In this document: positions 44,757 through 53,597 of the stretch, in pieces | How the letters are laid out: each line of letters opens with the position of its first letter | How positions within the stretch are numbered: position 1 is the stretch's first letter | The notes under the pieces: model-generated | Told to the model about the DNA's origin: nothing | The model's input: the letters and a program-made list of their open reading frames with translations, nothing else | Database searches by the model: none | Program-made: the position numbers and the translations under genes | Assembly (NCBI RefSeq): GCF_006476045.1 | Contig: NZ_SRZY01000027.1 | Location: 186,001 to 250,000 of the forward strand | Direction of reading: 5' to 3' | Origin: Sphingobacterium lumbrici | Lineage (GTDB): Bacteria; Bacteroidota; Bacteroidia; Sphingobacteriales; Sphingobacteriaceae | Length of the DNA: 64,000 nucleotides

Positions 44757-45788
44757 TTAATTGTAATACTTCCTTTTTAGCCATAGACTTACCTTAACCA
44801 ATAGTATGAGTACCGGAACTTCTACCAATGGTCCTATAACACCTACAAATGCCTGTGGCGAATGAATACCAAAAACCGCTATTGCTACGGCTATTGCTAA
44901 TTCAAAATTGTTTCCGGTGGCTGTAAATGCGATAGATGCGTTTTTGTCGTAAGGAATTTTAAAGGATTTATTGATAAAGAAGCTCACGAAAAACATCAGC
45001 ACAAAATAGATGATTAACGGTATAGCTACTTTTACCACATCCATTGGCAACTCTACTATTTTATCGCCTTTTAGACTGAACATTAATACTATGGTAAACA
45101 GTAACGCATACAATGTAATGGGCGATATTTTGGGCACGAATTTCCTGTTATACCATTCAATGCCTTTTGATTTGACTAGAAAATGACGGCTTAGAAAACC
45201 TGCTAAGAAAGGAATACCTAAGTATATCAATACGCTTTCGGTTACGTCTTTTATGGATACACTTACATTGAAATTGGCTAATCCTAATTTGTTGGGTAAT
45301 ACGTTAATGAATAACCAAACTAAGAAGCTGTAAGTAAACACTTGAAAGATACTGTTTAATGCAACCAATAAGGCTGCGTATTCCCTGTTACCTTTGGCTA
45401 AGTCATTCCATACGATCACCATTGCGATACACCTTGCCAAACCTATCAATATCAAACCTATCATATAATCCGGCTCATTCCTTAAAAACAGAATGGCTAA
45501 CACGAACATCAAAACTGGCCCGATAATCCAGTTGAGTAATAAGGAGATGCTGATTACCTTTTTATCCCTGAATGCGATAGGCAATAAGGAATAATCAACC
45601 TTTGCCAATGGTGGGTACATCATCAGTATCAAACCTATCGCCAACGGAATATTTGTTGTACCTATGGATAGAGTATTTGTATTTTTTGAAATTTCAGGGA
45701 AGAAATATCCTAAGCCTAAACCTAAAGCCATTGCAAAGAATATCCATAAAGTTAGGTATCTGTCTAAGAATTTTAGTTTCGGTTGCAT
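44757..45788 (-). CDS. acr3: Arsenite efflux permease ACR3
   Basis: 343 residues, about ten membrane helices of the BASS fold. ACR3-type segments include [39 protein letters not shown] with the essential Cys, and [20 protein letters not shown]. It exports As(OH)3 or arsenite, probably driven by the proton gradient. Last gene of the ars operon, three bases after the arsenate reductase-like gene. Confidence 0.93.
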   Translation of the reverse strand: MQPKLKFLDRYLTLWIFFAMALGLGLGYFFPEISKNTNTLSIGTTNIPLAIGLILMMYPPLAKVDYSLLPIAFRDKKVISISLLLNWIIGPVLMFVLAILFLRNEPDYMIGLILIGLARCIAMVIVWNDLAKGNREYAALLVALNSIFQVFTYSFLVWLFINVLPNKLGLANFNVSVSIKDVTESVLIYLGIPFLAGFLSRHFLVKSKGIEWYNRKFVPKISPITLYALLFTIVLMFSLKGDKIVELPMDVVKVAIPLIIYFVLMFFVSFFINKSFKIPYDKNASIAFTATGNNFELAIAVAIAVFGIHSPQAFVGVIGPLVEVPVLILLVKVSLWLKRKYYN

Positions 45789-45791
45789 TGG

Positions 45792-46406
45792 CTAATTTGT
45801 AATCTTTGAAAAGACATAAAACATTTCTATTGCTATTTGTAAGCTCCTTTCTTCATATACCTTTGTCTGATCCGAAGTGTTATCTGAAATTTTAGGATCT
45901 TCAAATGTGATGGGAATCCTTTTTTCAGCACCAGTGATAAACGGACATCCACCATCAGCTTGCGAACAGGTCATTATAGCTGCAAAATCGGATACTGGAT
46001 TGAAAGGATTGTCATATTTTTTAGAAAACCCGATTATTGGCAGGGAATTATTACAATATTTTATGGCATATAACGGGTTTTTACCTTCATTAATCTTAAA
46101 AATATTAAATCCCTGATTGGATAAGGTTTCTGCTACTTTAGGAAACAATGCGGTTTCTTCAGTACCTCCCGAATAACAAAACACACGCTGAATACCAAAG
46201 TGAGAAGCTGCTACTTGCGCCCAAACCTGTGACAAATGGCTCCTACGCGAATTATGAGTACAAATGAAAGTGAGATTTATTTCCTGCTTGCTATCTATTT
46301 TTTGTTGAATAAAATCGATCAATGGCTGTAATGCACTTTTACGGTCATCAGTATTGGTCTGTTCCCATCGTAACTGTTGAATTGTATTTGATAATATCGG
46401 ATACAT
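45792..46406 (-). CDS. Arsenate reductase / low-molecular-weight phosphatase-like protein
   Basis: 204 residues. The P-loop CTHNSRRS fits CX5R of LMW phosphatase-fold arsenate reductases, and a catalytic Asp may lie in the DFAAIMTC segment. In ars operons this protein reduces arsenate to arsenite for export by ACR3. The sequence is longer than classic ArsC and its N-terminal 30 residues are atypical, so a phosphatase-like variant is possible. Cys residues near the C-terminal third (MTCSQADGGCPF) may serve in the reductase cycle. Confidence 0.85.
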   Translation of the reverse strand: MYPILSNTIQQLRWEQTNTDDRKSALQPLIDFIQQKIDSKQEINLTFICTHNSRRSHLSQVWAQVAASHFGIQRVFCYSGGTEETALFPKVAETLSNQGFNIFKINEGKNPLYAIKYCNNSLPIIGFSKKYDNPFNPVSDFAAIMTCSQADGGCPFITGAEKRIPITFEDPKISDNTSDQTKVYEERSLQIAIEMFYVFSKITN

Positions 46407-46424
46407 AATATCTTATTTAAAGGT

Positions 46425-46898
46425 TTAACAACATCCGGAATTGGGAGTACAACAAGAGGATTGATTTACAGTTAACTCGGACAAGCTTTTCTTCTGTTTC
46501 TCGGAAGGAATACCACAGGCATCCTGAGCTAAACAGGCCGTAGTTTTATTTCTCAGTACAAACGTTTTTCCGTTGAAATCCAAATCGTATTTACCAATAG
46601 TATCGCTTTGATATTCTACTTCAATCTCTGCATCTTCAATTCCTAATTTTTCTTCTGAAAGTTTAATTATGCTTAATAGTTTTCCTGGTTTCAATCTGTG
46701 CTCATAATCATCGGCATTCCACAATTGAAAATTGACTGCTTTTTCTGTACGGAGTACTCCACCACAATCAATAAAATTTTTGATGATTTGTCCTACTTCT
46801 GTAACGTGAAAATGTTCGGGAACAAATGTTCCATTTTCTAATTGAAATTGAACATTCTCTAATGCTGGTAAGATTTCTTTGATGTCTGATAATTTCAT
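46425..46898 (-). CDS. DUF6428-like protein of the ars operon with a Cys-rich tail
   Basis: 157 residues, soluble. Body: FHVTEVGQIIKNFIDCGG, NFQLWNADDYEHRL and LRNKTTACLAQDACG, with a Cys-rich ending NQSSCCTPNSGCC that could bind arsenite or another soft metal. Genes of this kind are commonly found between arsR and arsenate reductase genes in Bacteroidota. Precise function unknown; metal binding is inferred from the cysteines. Confidence 0.8.
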   Translation of the reverse strand: MKLSDIKEILPALENVQFQLENGTFVPEHFHVTEVGQIIKNFIDCGGVLRTEKAVNFQLWNADDYEHRLKPGKLLSIIKLSEEKLGIEDAEIEVEYQSDTIGKYDLDFNGKTFVLRNKTTACLAQDACGIPSEKQKKSLSELTVNQSSCCTPNSGCC

Positions 46899-46950
46899 AA
46901 TAACTAATTTCTAAAAATGATAAAATAGATAACTTAAATATACAAACGCT

Positions 46951-46970
46951 ATATAGCAATATAACGATAT
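46951..46970. promoter_or_regulatory. ArsR-type operator copy 2, between arsR and the DUF6428-like gene
   Basis: The 20-bp site starts ATATAGCAATAT and ends ACGATAT; it differs from the site at 47330-47349 in only two positions and has 7 of 10 palindromic pairs. Its place suggests an internal regulated promoter. Confidence 0.55.
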
Positions 46971-46989
46971 TAAAGTATAAAAAAAGCCA

Positions 46990-47319
46990 TTAGCAGCATT
47001 GGTTTACTTTTACCTCCTGATTAAAAAAGGTATTAAAGTCCTCTTGAAATTCCTTCCATACTTTCTCATCAATACAATAACAAACTGATTTTCCATCTAT
47101 TGAACCTTGAATAATTCCAAGACTTTTTAATTCTTTTAAATGTTGTGAAATAGTCGCTTGTGCTAATCCTAATTCCTCAACCAGATCATTACAAATACAT
47201 GCCTTTTGGTTAATAATATATTGCAGAATTGCTATTCTGGCAGGATGCCCTAAAACTTTAAGAAGCGACGCTAATCTGTTTTGTTCGTCATTATATATTT
47301 CTGTCTTTGTAACTCCCAT
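46990..47319 (-). CDS. arsR: ArsR-family repressor
   Basis: 109-residue winged-helix repressor. The arsenite-sensing Cys pair is in ACICNDLVEELG, and the recognition helix follows (LAQATISQHLKELKSLGII). The extra C-terminal CC is unusual and may bind metal too. It leads the ars operon; its own promoter carries the palindrome at 47330-47349, so negative autoregulation relieved by arsenite is expected. Confidence 0.92.
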   Translation of the reverse strand: MGVTKTEIYNDEQNRLASLLKVLGHPARIAILQYIINQKACICNDLVEELGLAQATISQHLKELKSLGIIQGSIDGKSVCYCIDEKVWKEFQEDFNTFFNQEVKVNQCC

Positions 47320-47329
47320 TTCTATATTT

Positions 47330-47349
47330 ATATCGCAATATTACGATAT
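47330..47349. promoter_or_regulatory. ArsR-type operator copy 1, upstream of arsR
   Basis: ATATCGCAAT joined to ATTACGATAT: 9 of 10 palindromic pairs, 11 bases from the arsR start. The twin lies at 46951-46970. Confidence 0.65.
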
Positions 47350-47540
47350 TAAATTCAAAAACAAAAAAAATTATCATTTTTTATTTACAAGGTTCAATCG
47401 AAATTTCAAATTTGATGAATGCATTTATTGAAATGCTAACAAACATCAAACCGTCATTTTAATTGTCATCTTTTTTATATCACTGTATTATATCTTTTAA
47501 AAACACTACCTTACAAAAAAACTACCTTATATAAAACAAT

Positions 47541-47657
47541 ATGTCAAAAGATAAAGGAGCAAAGAACGATACCGGAAAAAAGACCGCAGTAAAAAACTTT
47601 AAGGAAAAAAGGGCTGAAAAAAAATTGAAACAGGCTGAAAAAAAACGATCAACCTAA
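47541..47657 (+). CDS. Small lysine-rich protein of 38 residues
   Basis: ATG 47541, stop 47655-47657. Sequence begins MSKDKGAKNDTGKK and continues with Lys/Glu-rich helix-like text (KEKRAEKKLKQAEKK). More than a third of residues are Lys. No family recognised with certainty; small basic proteins of this kind occur in Sphingobacteriaceae. It may bind nucleic acids, but this is only inferred from charge. Confidence 0.5.
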   Translation: MSKDKGAKNDTGKKTAVKNFKEKRAEKKLKQAEKKRST

Positions 47658-47952
47658 GACCTTGATTCATAACCAATGTTTCCTTGGTTGACATATTTCA
47701 ACCTTGCTTCGGAACGATTGATTTCAAAATTTCAAATATTTTTTCTCTTTATAGAAACCGTATTCCTCACTTCTCTTCGGCTACACCTGAAACCAATTGA
47801 CAGGTAAACTGAATATTGCTTTCCCCATTGGCATCGGTTGTCAAATATTTGAAAACAGATACGATCTTTATTTAAAGCGGAGCTAAGCTCCATGATATGA
47901 GATGATATAAAAAATATGGAGCTCGTCATATCTTCAAAATGTTCTATTTTTA
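47658..47952. other. Spacer with a possible decayed gene end
   Basis: No intact gene seen. On the minus strand a short stretch near 47760-47860 reads like a protein C-terminus (DANGESNIQFTCQLVSG) and ends in a stop with no start nearby; it could be a pseudogene remnant. Confidence 0.3.
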
Positions 47953-48306
47953 TTATTTTTTACCAATTACACCCAAATGCGTTCTATTAAAGCTGTCGTT
48001 ATATTTCAAGCCATATCCCAAAATTCTATCAAATGAAATATGAGCAAATAAAATAATGGCCACTAATTGCCAATATCCATTGCCATAAGTGAGGGCAACA
48101 AAAGCAACCAATGATGCTACAAGGCGATGATGTAATAGATTGTAGGTAAAAGCACCGATTTTGGGATTGATGATATAACCAACCATTCCTATATCAGGCA
48201 ACAGCAATAACACTGGAAACCACCACCATCCAAAATCTAATTTGCTAAATAAAAACACACAAAGCAGTAATATCGCAAATTCTTCTAATTTTAATAAAAT
48301 TTTCAT
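47953..48306 (-). CDS. DUF4260 family membrane protein
   Basis: 117 residues, three or four membrane helices: LLKLEEFAILLLCVFLF, WWWFPVLLLLPDIGMVGYI, TYNLLHHRLVASLVAF, and a C-terminal HISFDRILGYGLKYNDSFNRTH stretch with HLG. This matches the DUF4260 family. Function unknown. It stands alone. Confidence 0.8.
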   Translation of the reverse strand: MKILLKLEEFAILLLCVFLFSKLDFGWWWFPVLLLLPDIGMVGYIINPKIGAFTYNLLHHRLVASLVAFVALTYGNGYWQLVAIILFAHISFDRILGYGLKYNDSFNRTHLGVIGKK

Positions 48307-48413
48307 TTTTTTGATTTAATTTTCTACATTCTAATTTGCTAATTAAAAATGCAAATTGATATATATATATTTAAAAAAAAGTAATCTAACACGAACAATT
48401 AAAAATATAAGGT

Positions 48414-48773
48414 ATGAACACTTCCGCCACACATAATGAACGTATTGCAAAAATGAGTTTTGCTTCGGTCTATCCAATGTATCTCGCAAAAGTAGAGAAG
48501 AAAGGTAGAACAAAAGAAGAATTGCATCAGGTCATAGAATGGTTAACTGGCTTTGACAGCAAAAAGTTGCAGGATTTAATACTACAAAATATAACTTTTG
48601 AAACTTTCTTCCAACAGGCTTCACTAAACCCCAATGCCCACCGCATCACCGGAGTAATCTGTGGGTATCGTATAGAGGAAATCGAAAATCCGTTGACACG
48701 GCAGGCTCGGTATTTGGACAAATTGGTAGATGAGTTGGCGAAGGGCCGGAAAATGGAAAAAATATTGCGTTAA
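48414..48773 (+). CDS. DUF2200 family protein
   Basis: 119-residue soluble protein. Segments MSFASVYPMYLAKVEKKGRT, WLTGFDSKKLQ, ITFETFFQQA and NPNAHRITGVICGYRIEEIE are the DUF2200 core, ending MEKILR. Function unknown. It stands alone, followed by a small palindrome at 48783-48800. Confidence 0.85.
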   Translation: MNTSATHNERIAKMSFASVYPMYLAKVEKKGRTKEELHQVIEWLTGFDSKKLQDLILQNITFETFFQQASLNPNAHRITGVICGYRIEEIENPLTRQARYLDKLVDELAKGRKMEKILR

Positions 48774-48782
48774 CCCCCCAAT

Positions 48783-48800
48783 ACAATATGCCTATATTGT
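48783..48800. terminator. 7-bp palindrome after the DUF2200 gene
   Basis: ACAATAT (48783-48789), loop GCCT, ATATTGT (48794-48800), 10 bases after the stop. No T-run, so only a possible terminator. Confidence 0.35.
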
Positions 48801-49029
48801 TAATATATAAGTATGATCGGGCTCCAATAATTAATCGTGATCTTTTTAGTTAAATTTCTCATTGAAATGTAAATATAAGCCCCTTACCTAGTCTACGTTA
48901 TATATACTCCTAAACAATGGTTCTAGAAAATAGCGAATTTCATAGATGATTAAGCGAAAAGAAGCATACAAATAATCTAATAAATACCAATCTTTGTATA
49001 GAATCGTTATAAATAAAACAGATTAAATC

Positions 49030-49590
49030 ATGTTGAGTCAAAATATCAAAGACGGCACCAGTGCTGCACATCAAAAGTTAGAAGGTACAGTTGTTCGTCA
49101 ATTAAAATCCATTCGCTCCAATACTGACTACGCAGAAGTATTAAAAAAATTTTACGCGTACTTCAATGCGGTGGAAAAAATCATAGCACCTTATATTACG
49201 AGCGAGGTATTACCAGATCATGCTAAACGTAGGAATTCAAACTATATAAAACAAGATATTGAAGAACTGGGCGGAAGTGTAGGCAATCTCCCTGAAGCCA
49301 ATGTTCCACAAATAAGCTCCCCCCTAGAAGCGCTGTCGGCCTTATATGTCCTAGAAGGTTCTATCATGGGAGGAACATACATTGTACAAATGCTAAGCAA
49401 ATATGGTATCACAGCCGGAACTTCTTTCTTTTCGGGCTATGGAACAGATACCGAAAAAATGTGGCGTGCATTTACAACCGTACTCAATGCGTATGGGGAA
49501 GACCCAACCAGCCATGCAAGAGCGATAGAAGTGGCCAATGAAACGTTTTCTAAATTTGGAAAAGTATTCAGCACAACTCAAGTATCGTAG
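49030..49590 (+). CDS. Biliverdin-producing haem oxygenase
   Basis: 186 residues. The proximal His is His 14 (AAHQKLE), and the distal helix segment ALYVLEGSIMGGTYI followed by FFSGYG matches bacterial haem oxygenases of the BphO/HemO type. It would open haem to biliverdin, CO and iron. It lies 6 kb from the haem uptake island but is a natural downstream step for imported haem, beside the HemS-like domain fused to HmuV. A phytochrome partner is not seen in the window. An upstream CTTTGTATA stretch may be the promoter. Confidence 0.9.
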   Translation: MLSQNIKDGTSAAHQKLEGTVVRQLKSIRSNTDYAEVLKKFYAYFNAVEKIIAPYITSEVLPDHAKRRNSNYIKQDIEELGGSVGNLPEANVPQISSPLEALSALYVLEGSIMGGTYIVQMLSKYGITAGTSFFSGYGTDTEKMWRAFTTVLNAYGEDPTSHARAIEVANETFSKFGKVFSTTQVS

Positions 49591-49723
49591 TTTTAGACAC
49601 ACATTGATGGGTTAGTTTTTTACTCTTTTTTACAACAATTTAAAGCCACAGACGTTATATAAGTAGGTGACTGACAAGTAATGGCAAAAAAATAATAGGG
49701 TATAATGAATACCTCACGAAGAA

Positions 49724-49757
49724 GAAAGCCTGAGATAGTAATATATCTCAGGCTTTC
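49724..49757. terminator. Bidirectional terminator hairpin
   Basis: 14-bp perfect stem, GAAAGCCTGAGATA (49724-49737) with TATCTCAGGCTTTC (49744-49757), between convergent genes (haem oxygenase and the Gfo/Idh/MocA gene). Confidence 0.8.
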
Positions 49758-49818
49758 GAATTAAAAACATAGCATTCCCTAGTATTAGATTGATACAATC
49801 AAGTATATAAGTGTGTTA

Positions 49819-50808
49819 TCAGCCGAGTATCTGCTCCATTACTTTTGCAGTCCGTAGTCCTGAGATTCCTGTGGAAGGACTTGCACCTTTCCCTGTCAAT
49901 TCGTCAACAATTGTTTGAATAAGTCCCATCTGTATATGCTGTGGTCTGTCGAAGTCAAACATTTCGACCCCAGTATCTGTACGCACTTCAATTGGCGTCA
50001 GTTTGAAAGTGCTGAATGAGATCGTGCCGCGGGTTCCTGTAATAATCACCGTATCCGATTCAGCGGATTGCGTACTGGAGAAAGTCCAAAGTCCTGTTCC
50101 TAAAACACCGGACTTAAATTTCCAACTCGCCACAACGGTATCCGCGACTGCATAATTCCCTGCAATATTAATAGCATTTCCACCTGCCGTTACAATTTCA
50201 CCTAGTAAATAATCCAAAATATCAAATGTATGAGGAGCCAGATCAACAAAATATCCTTCTCCACCGATGTTTCTATTGATTCGCCAGCTGTGCTTTTGGG
50301 GGTCAAGATCACTGGCAAAAGGAGCTTGTACTATTTTAGTATCGACTGTAAGTATCGTTCCGATTTTACCTTCACTTAACAGCTGTTTTAGCTGATTAAA
50401 GTATTCCATGCCCCTTCTGTAAAATGCGACAAAAAGTGGAATGCCTGTCTGCTCGGATATCGTATTCATCTCTTCACATTCTTTTACACTCATCGCCATC
50501 GGTTTCTCTACGTAAACGGGCTTACCCGCTCGCATCGCTCTAATCGCATACTCCATGTGTGTACTTGGAGGTGTAGCAACATAAATTGCATTTACCTGTG
50601 GATCATCAATTAATTGCTTTGCATCTGTATAGTAGGTAGAAACATCGTGTCGCCGGGCGTAGTCCTTTACCCTATCCAGGGTGCGTGCCATCACAGCCAC
50701 TAATTTCGAATTTTGTATTTTATAGAATGCGGGGCCGCTCTTTACTTCTGTTACATCTCCCGTACCTATCATTCCCCAATTTACAGTATCCAATTTCTTA
50801 AAATCCAT
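49819..50808 (-). CDS. Gfo/Idh/MocA family oxidoreductase
   Basis: 329 residues. The N-terminal Rossmann fold begins WGMIGTGDVTEV, with YVATPPSTHMEYAIRAMRAGKPVYVEKPM including the EKP signature; the C-terminal alpha/beta domain has GGEGYFVDLAPHTFDILDYLLG with the conserved Asp-His pair. Such enzymes oxidise or reduce sugars or inositols with NAD(P). It stands alone and its substrate cannot be assigned. Confidence 0.92.
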   Translation of the reverse strand: MDFKKLDTVNWGMIGTGDVTEVKSGPAFYKIQNSKLVAVMARTLDRVKDYARRHDVSTYYTDAKQLIDDPQVNAIYVATPPSTHMEYAIRAMRAGKPVYVEKPMAMSVKECEEMNTISEQTGIPLFVAFYRRGMEYFNQLKQLLSEGKIGTILTVDTKIVQAPFASDLDPQKHSWRINRNIGGEGYFVDLAPHTFDILDYLLGEIVTAGGNAINIAGNYAVADTVVASWKFKSGVLGTGLWTFSSTQSAESDTVIITGTRGTISFSTFKLTPIEVRTDTGVEMFDFDRPQHIQMGLIQTIVDELTGKGASPSTGISGLRTAKVMEQILG

Positions 50809-50893
50809 AAGTATATTTCCTCATTTGAGATAAGTAAGGTCAATATAATCAAAAAAATTAAATATAGACAAAGGGTAATGACGTGTCCTTTAT

Positions 50894-51709
50894 TTATCCT
50901 AAAACTACATCTAAAGACATCATACTTAAAAATCCAATAATGAACCCAATTGTGGCAATATCTGAATCTTTATTTTGTTGCGCTTCTGGAATAACTTCTT
51001 CTACAACTACAAAAATCATAGCTCCTGCGGCAAATGCAAGGGCATAAGGCAAAATTGGTGTAAAAACCGTAACTGCTAAAGCACCAACAACCCCTGCTAT
51101 AGGTTCTACTATGGCAGAAAACTGTCCATAAAAAAAACTTTTCCGACGACTCATACCTAAACGTCGAAGAGGCATAGCTACCGCAATTCCTTCCGGCAGA
51201 TTCTGCAGTCCGATACCTATTGCCAAAGCCACTGCTCCTGCGATACTGGCTTCTGGAAGCCCCACAGCAACTCCTCCAAACAAAACACCGACAGCGAGTC
51301 CCTCGGGAATATTGTGAAGTGTAATAGCAAGTACCAATAATGTTGTTTTCTGCCAGGGAGATTTAACTCCTTCAACCTGTTTAAAATTAACATGGAGGTG
51401 AGGCAATAGCCTATCTAACGCATATAAAAAACCAGCACCCAAAAGAAATCCTAAAATCGCGGGCATTACTTTTATAAAACCTTCACCCTCGCTCATGTTC
51501 ATGGCTGGTATCAGCAAACTCCATACACTTGCCGCCACCATCACTCCTCCCGTGAAGCCAAGCATACCATCCATAAAATTACGGTTGATCGCTTTGAAAA
51601 AAAATACGGTTGATGCGCCTACTGCAGTGACAAACCACGTAAAGGTCGTGGCATAAAAAGCCCCAACAATCGGATCCTGATTTTCAAAAAAAAGAATAAT
51701 ATCATCCAT
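50894..51709 (-). CDS. ZIP family metal transporter (ZupT-like)
   Basis: 271 residues, about eight membrane helices. The metal-binding motif HNIPEGLAVGV in helix 4 and QNLPEGIAVAMPLRR in helix 5 are characteristic (the second motif has Gln where many have His). It would import Zn2+, Fe2+ or other divalent ions. Positioned between an oxidoreductase gene and the end of the defence island. Confidence 0.92.
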   Translation of the reverse strand: MDDIILFFENQDPIVGAFYATTFTWFVTAVGASTVFFFKAINRNFMDGMLGFTGGVMVAASVWSLLIPAMNMSEGEGFIKVMPAILGFLLGAGFLYALDRLLPHLHVNFKQVEGVKSPWQKTTLLVLAITLHNIPEGLAVGVLFGGVAVGLPEASIAGAVALAIGIGLQNLPEGIAVAMPLRRLGMSRRKSFFYGQFSAIVEPIAGVVGALAVTVFTPILPYALAFAAGAMIFVVVEEVIPEAQQNKDSDIATIGFIIGFLSMMSLDVVLG

Positions 51710-51906
51710 AAAAGCAATAATCGTTAAGAATATCCAATACGTTGGATTAGGCTCTAAAATTACATATATTATATCACATCTTTAATACAAAAAAAATCTA
51801 CTTCCCGATACAAAAAGTGTTATTCACTGACTTTTAGTAAATTAAATTTCATAAAATACAGATTGCATACAAACGATGTTACATTCAAATCTGGCAAAGG
51901 ATAGAT

Positions 51907-51938
51907 TTTGGAACATTTTGAATCATCTCATATCTTTG
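51907..51938 (+). promoter_or_regulatory. Bacteroidota promoter driving a short RNA towards the RT gene
   Basis: TTTG (51907-51910), 20 bases, TATCTTTG (51931-51938). This fits the -33/-7 consensus of the Bacteroidota primary sigma factor better than any other I found here. Start of transcription is predicted near 51944 on the plus strand, towards the 3' end of the minus-strand RT gene. Confidence 0.6.
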
Positions 51939-51943
51939 TGTGA

Positions 51944-52010
51944 TTCTTTACCCTTGGTAGGGAACCTACAAAGGTCTTGAACGTTGAACCCGCTAATCAA
52001 CGTTCTTTCT
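51944..52010 (+). ncRNA. Candidate two-hairpin RNA convergent with the RT gene
   Basis: Hairpin 1: CCTTGGTAGG (51952-51961), loop GAA, CCTACAAAGG (51965-51974), 9 pairs with one G-A mismatch. Hairpin 2: GAACGTTGA (51979-51987), 9-nt loop, TCAACGTTC (51997-52005), perfect, followed by TTTCT. A perfect promoter lies just upstream and no reading frame of note exists. The RNA would be about 65 nt, or longer if it runs into the RT gene. The rest of the 324-base gap 51710-52033 is AT-rich and holds the promoter of the ZIP gene on the other strand. Confidence 0.5.
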
Positions 52011-52033
52011 ATCTGACGGTAATCAAAATCGAC

Positions 52034-53581
52034 CTATGTCTTTATCAGCTTATTTAGTACTTTCCAGTGCCTCTTCACTTGTGTCCTTATTTTCCCTTCT
52101 TTAAATACATTATCAGCTTTATAAACATAGGACAAAAAATTCCCCCAGTTATAGCGATCCGTAGGAATGAATTTCTCAGGATTATACCTGTCGCGAATAT
52201 ACAGTCTCTTCCGTTTTGCTCCCCAATGGCTATAACGTTTATACAATCTATTCTTAAATAATTCTTGAGGTACACCATGGTACATTTTAGATGCATAGTA
52301 TTTTCCTCTTCTCGTACCTCGTTTCATTTTTCGATAATAGTTTGAAAGGCTGGCACTTTTTAAAAGTACGCTTTGACCATCAAACTCAAAACCCAGATAG
52401 GTCAATTTCTTGTTATAGTTGATTCTGTCAGGAAACTCCTGTCCTAGTATCATAATATCCTCTTTCTTTTGCAGGTGAAATGTTTGCGTTTTTTTTTGTT
52501 GGATTTCCAACTTTCGCTCAGAGATTGCATCGTATATACACCTTCGAATATTGACATATTTATCTTTAGAACAGACAACGATGATATCATCGCAATAGCG
52601 TCGATATAAACCATCTGAACCGATTATGTTCGAAATTCTTTCATCAAACGGTATCATATATATGTTCGACAGTAAGGCACTTATAGGAGTACCTTGCGGG
52701 ATGCCAAAATCTCGTGCGACCTTTTCCCCTTTTTCGTTTAATTTAAATTCACCATCGTCATTGACTTGATACCGCTTCCTTTTTATCAAGTCTTTACTAT
52801 TTTTAAAGAACTCATTGCTCGAGCAAAAGGAAACTGCATTTTGGTTTCGTAAGTATTTTATCGCAGACACACGTTTCGGTCTACGAGCTATCGGTTTCCC
52901 GTCGTTATCTTTCCTTTCTGTAATTATTTGAACTTGGTATCGAGTGAACAAATCAATTAACTCTACATAATTAAAACGAGTTAGACTCTTGTATATATTA
53001 AAATGGTCAGCATCCAATCTGTCAACCTTGAGAAGTTTGCACCATTCTTCAAGCAACAGCCTATGATTTAGGTTATCAAAAAAGCTAGACACGTCAAATG
53101 TCATAACAACAAATTGATTTTGATCGTACCTTGTAATACCGTCAAATACTTCTTTAGCGAAGTCAATGGTGCATTTGTTGCTTTTTGAACATTTCCTAGT
53201 AGGATCAATCGGTATTTGACGGTAAGCTAATACAGTATCTCGAAATGAAGCTGTCAAAAGGAATCTCTCATATTTATCATCTAATTTCTGTCTATAATAG
53301 CTGTAGATAGCAGTATCTAAATGGCTTGCATAGTATAATTCCCGAGGCTTATTATTGGCGACACGTAACCCTCCATTAAGGACGGTGCCTGTATTTTCAC
53401 AGTACTGCTTACGAAACCTTCGGACTTTTGAAGTTCTATGGATGAAGGGTAAGAAGGAATGCGTAGATGTCTTGGTCTGAATATAATTTAATACCCAGGG
53501 GCGATCCGAAATAGTTAATGGAAAACCTATATGAGGGTATCTCTTCAATTTAAACCAGTCTTTCTTCTTTTTTTCTATCAT
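52034..53581 (-). CDS. Defence-type reverse transcriptase (UG/DRT class, YCDD active site)
   Basis: 515 residues from ATG 53581 (MIEKKKKDWF); a frame 13 codons longer begins at 53620 but has a poor context and would run into the RNA stem. RT motifs: A in TFDVSSFFDN (161-170), B in GIPQGTPISALLSN (293-306), C in YRRYCDD (326-332), D/E region with KLEIQQKKTQTF and LTYLGFEFD. The N-terminal KYPHIGFPL-like start, SFLPFIHRTSKVRRFRKQY, and the C-terminal basic helices differ from group II intron and retron RTs and resemble defence-associated RTs (DRT2 or DRT9 kind by memory). No maturase, integrase or nitrilase domain is seen. It is the last gene of a defence cluster and is preceded by a probable structured RNA. 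Confidence 0.82.
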   Translation of the reverse strand: MIEKKKKDWFKLKRYPHIGFPLTISDRPWVLNYIQTKTSTHSFLPFIHRTSKVRRFRKQYCENTGTVLNGGLRVANNKPRELYYASHLDTAIYSYYRQKLDDKYERFLLTASFRDTVLAYRQIPIDPTRKCSKSNKCTIDFAKEVFDGITRYDQNQFVVMTFDVSSFFDNLNHRLLLEEWCKLLKVDRLDADHFNIYKSLTRFNYVELIDLFTRYQVQIITERKDNDGKPIARRPKRVSAIKYLRNQNAVSFCSSNEFFKNSKDLIKRKRYQVNDDGEFKLNEKGEKVARDFGIPQGTPISALLSNIYMIPFDERISNIIGSDGLYRRYCDDIIVVCSKDKYVNIRRCIYDAISERKLEIQQKKTQTFHLQKKEDIMILGQEFPDRINYNKKLTYLGFEFDGQSVLLKSASLSNYYRKMKRGTRRGKYYASKMYHGVPQELFKNRLYKRYSHWGAKRKRLYIRDRYNPEKFIPTDRYNWGNFLSYVYKADNVFKEGKIRTQVKRHWKVLNKLIKT

Positions 53582-53597
53582 ACAGAAAAGTAATAAA

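Noticed and set aside
47732..47929. 65-codon minus-strand frame near 47.8 kb
   Set aside because: No start context and another frame there reads more like a decayed C-terminus; at most a remnant.
52034..53581. Retron or group II intron RT
   Set aside because: The active site is YCDD rather than the YADD usual for these classes. No maturase or HNH intron domain and no typical msr/msd with short a1/a2 repeats plus effector gene were seen. A defence UG/DRT class fits better.
52034..53581. Diversity-generating retroelement
   Set aside because: No template/variable repeat pair, accessory protein or C-type lectin target gene was found near the RT.
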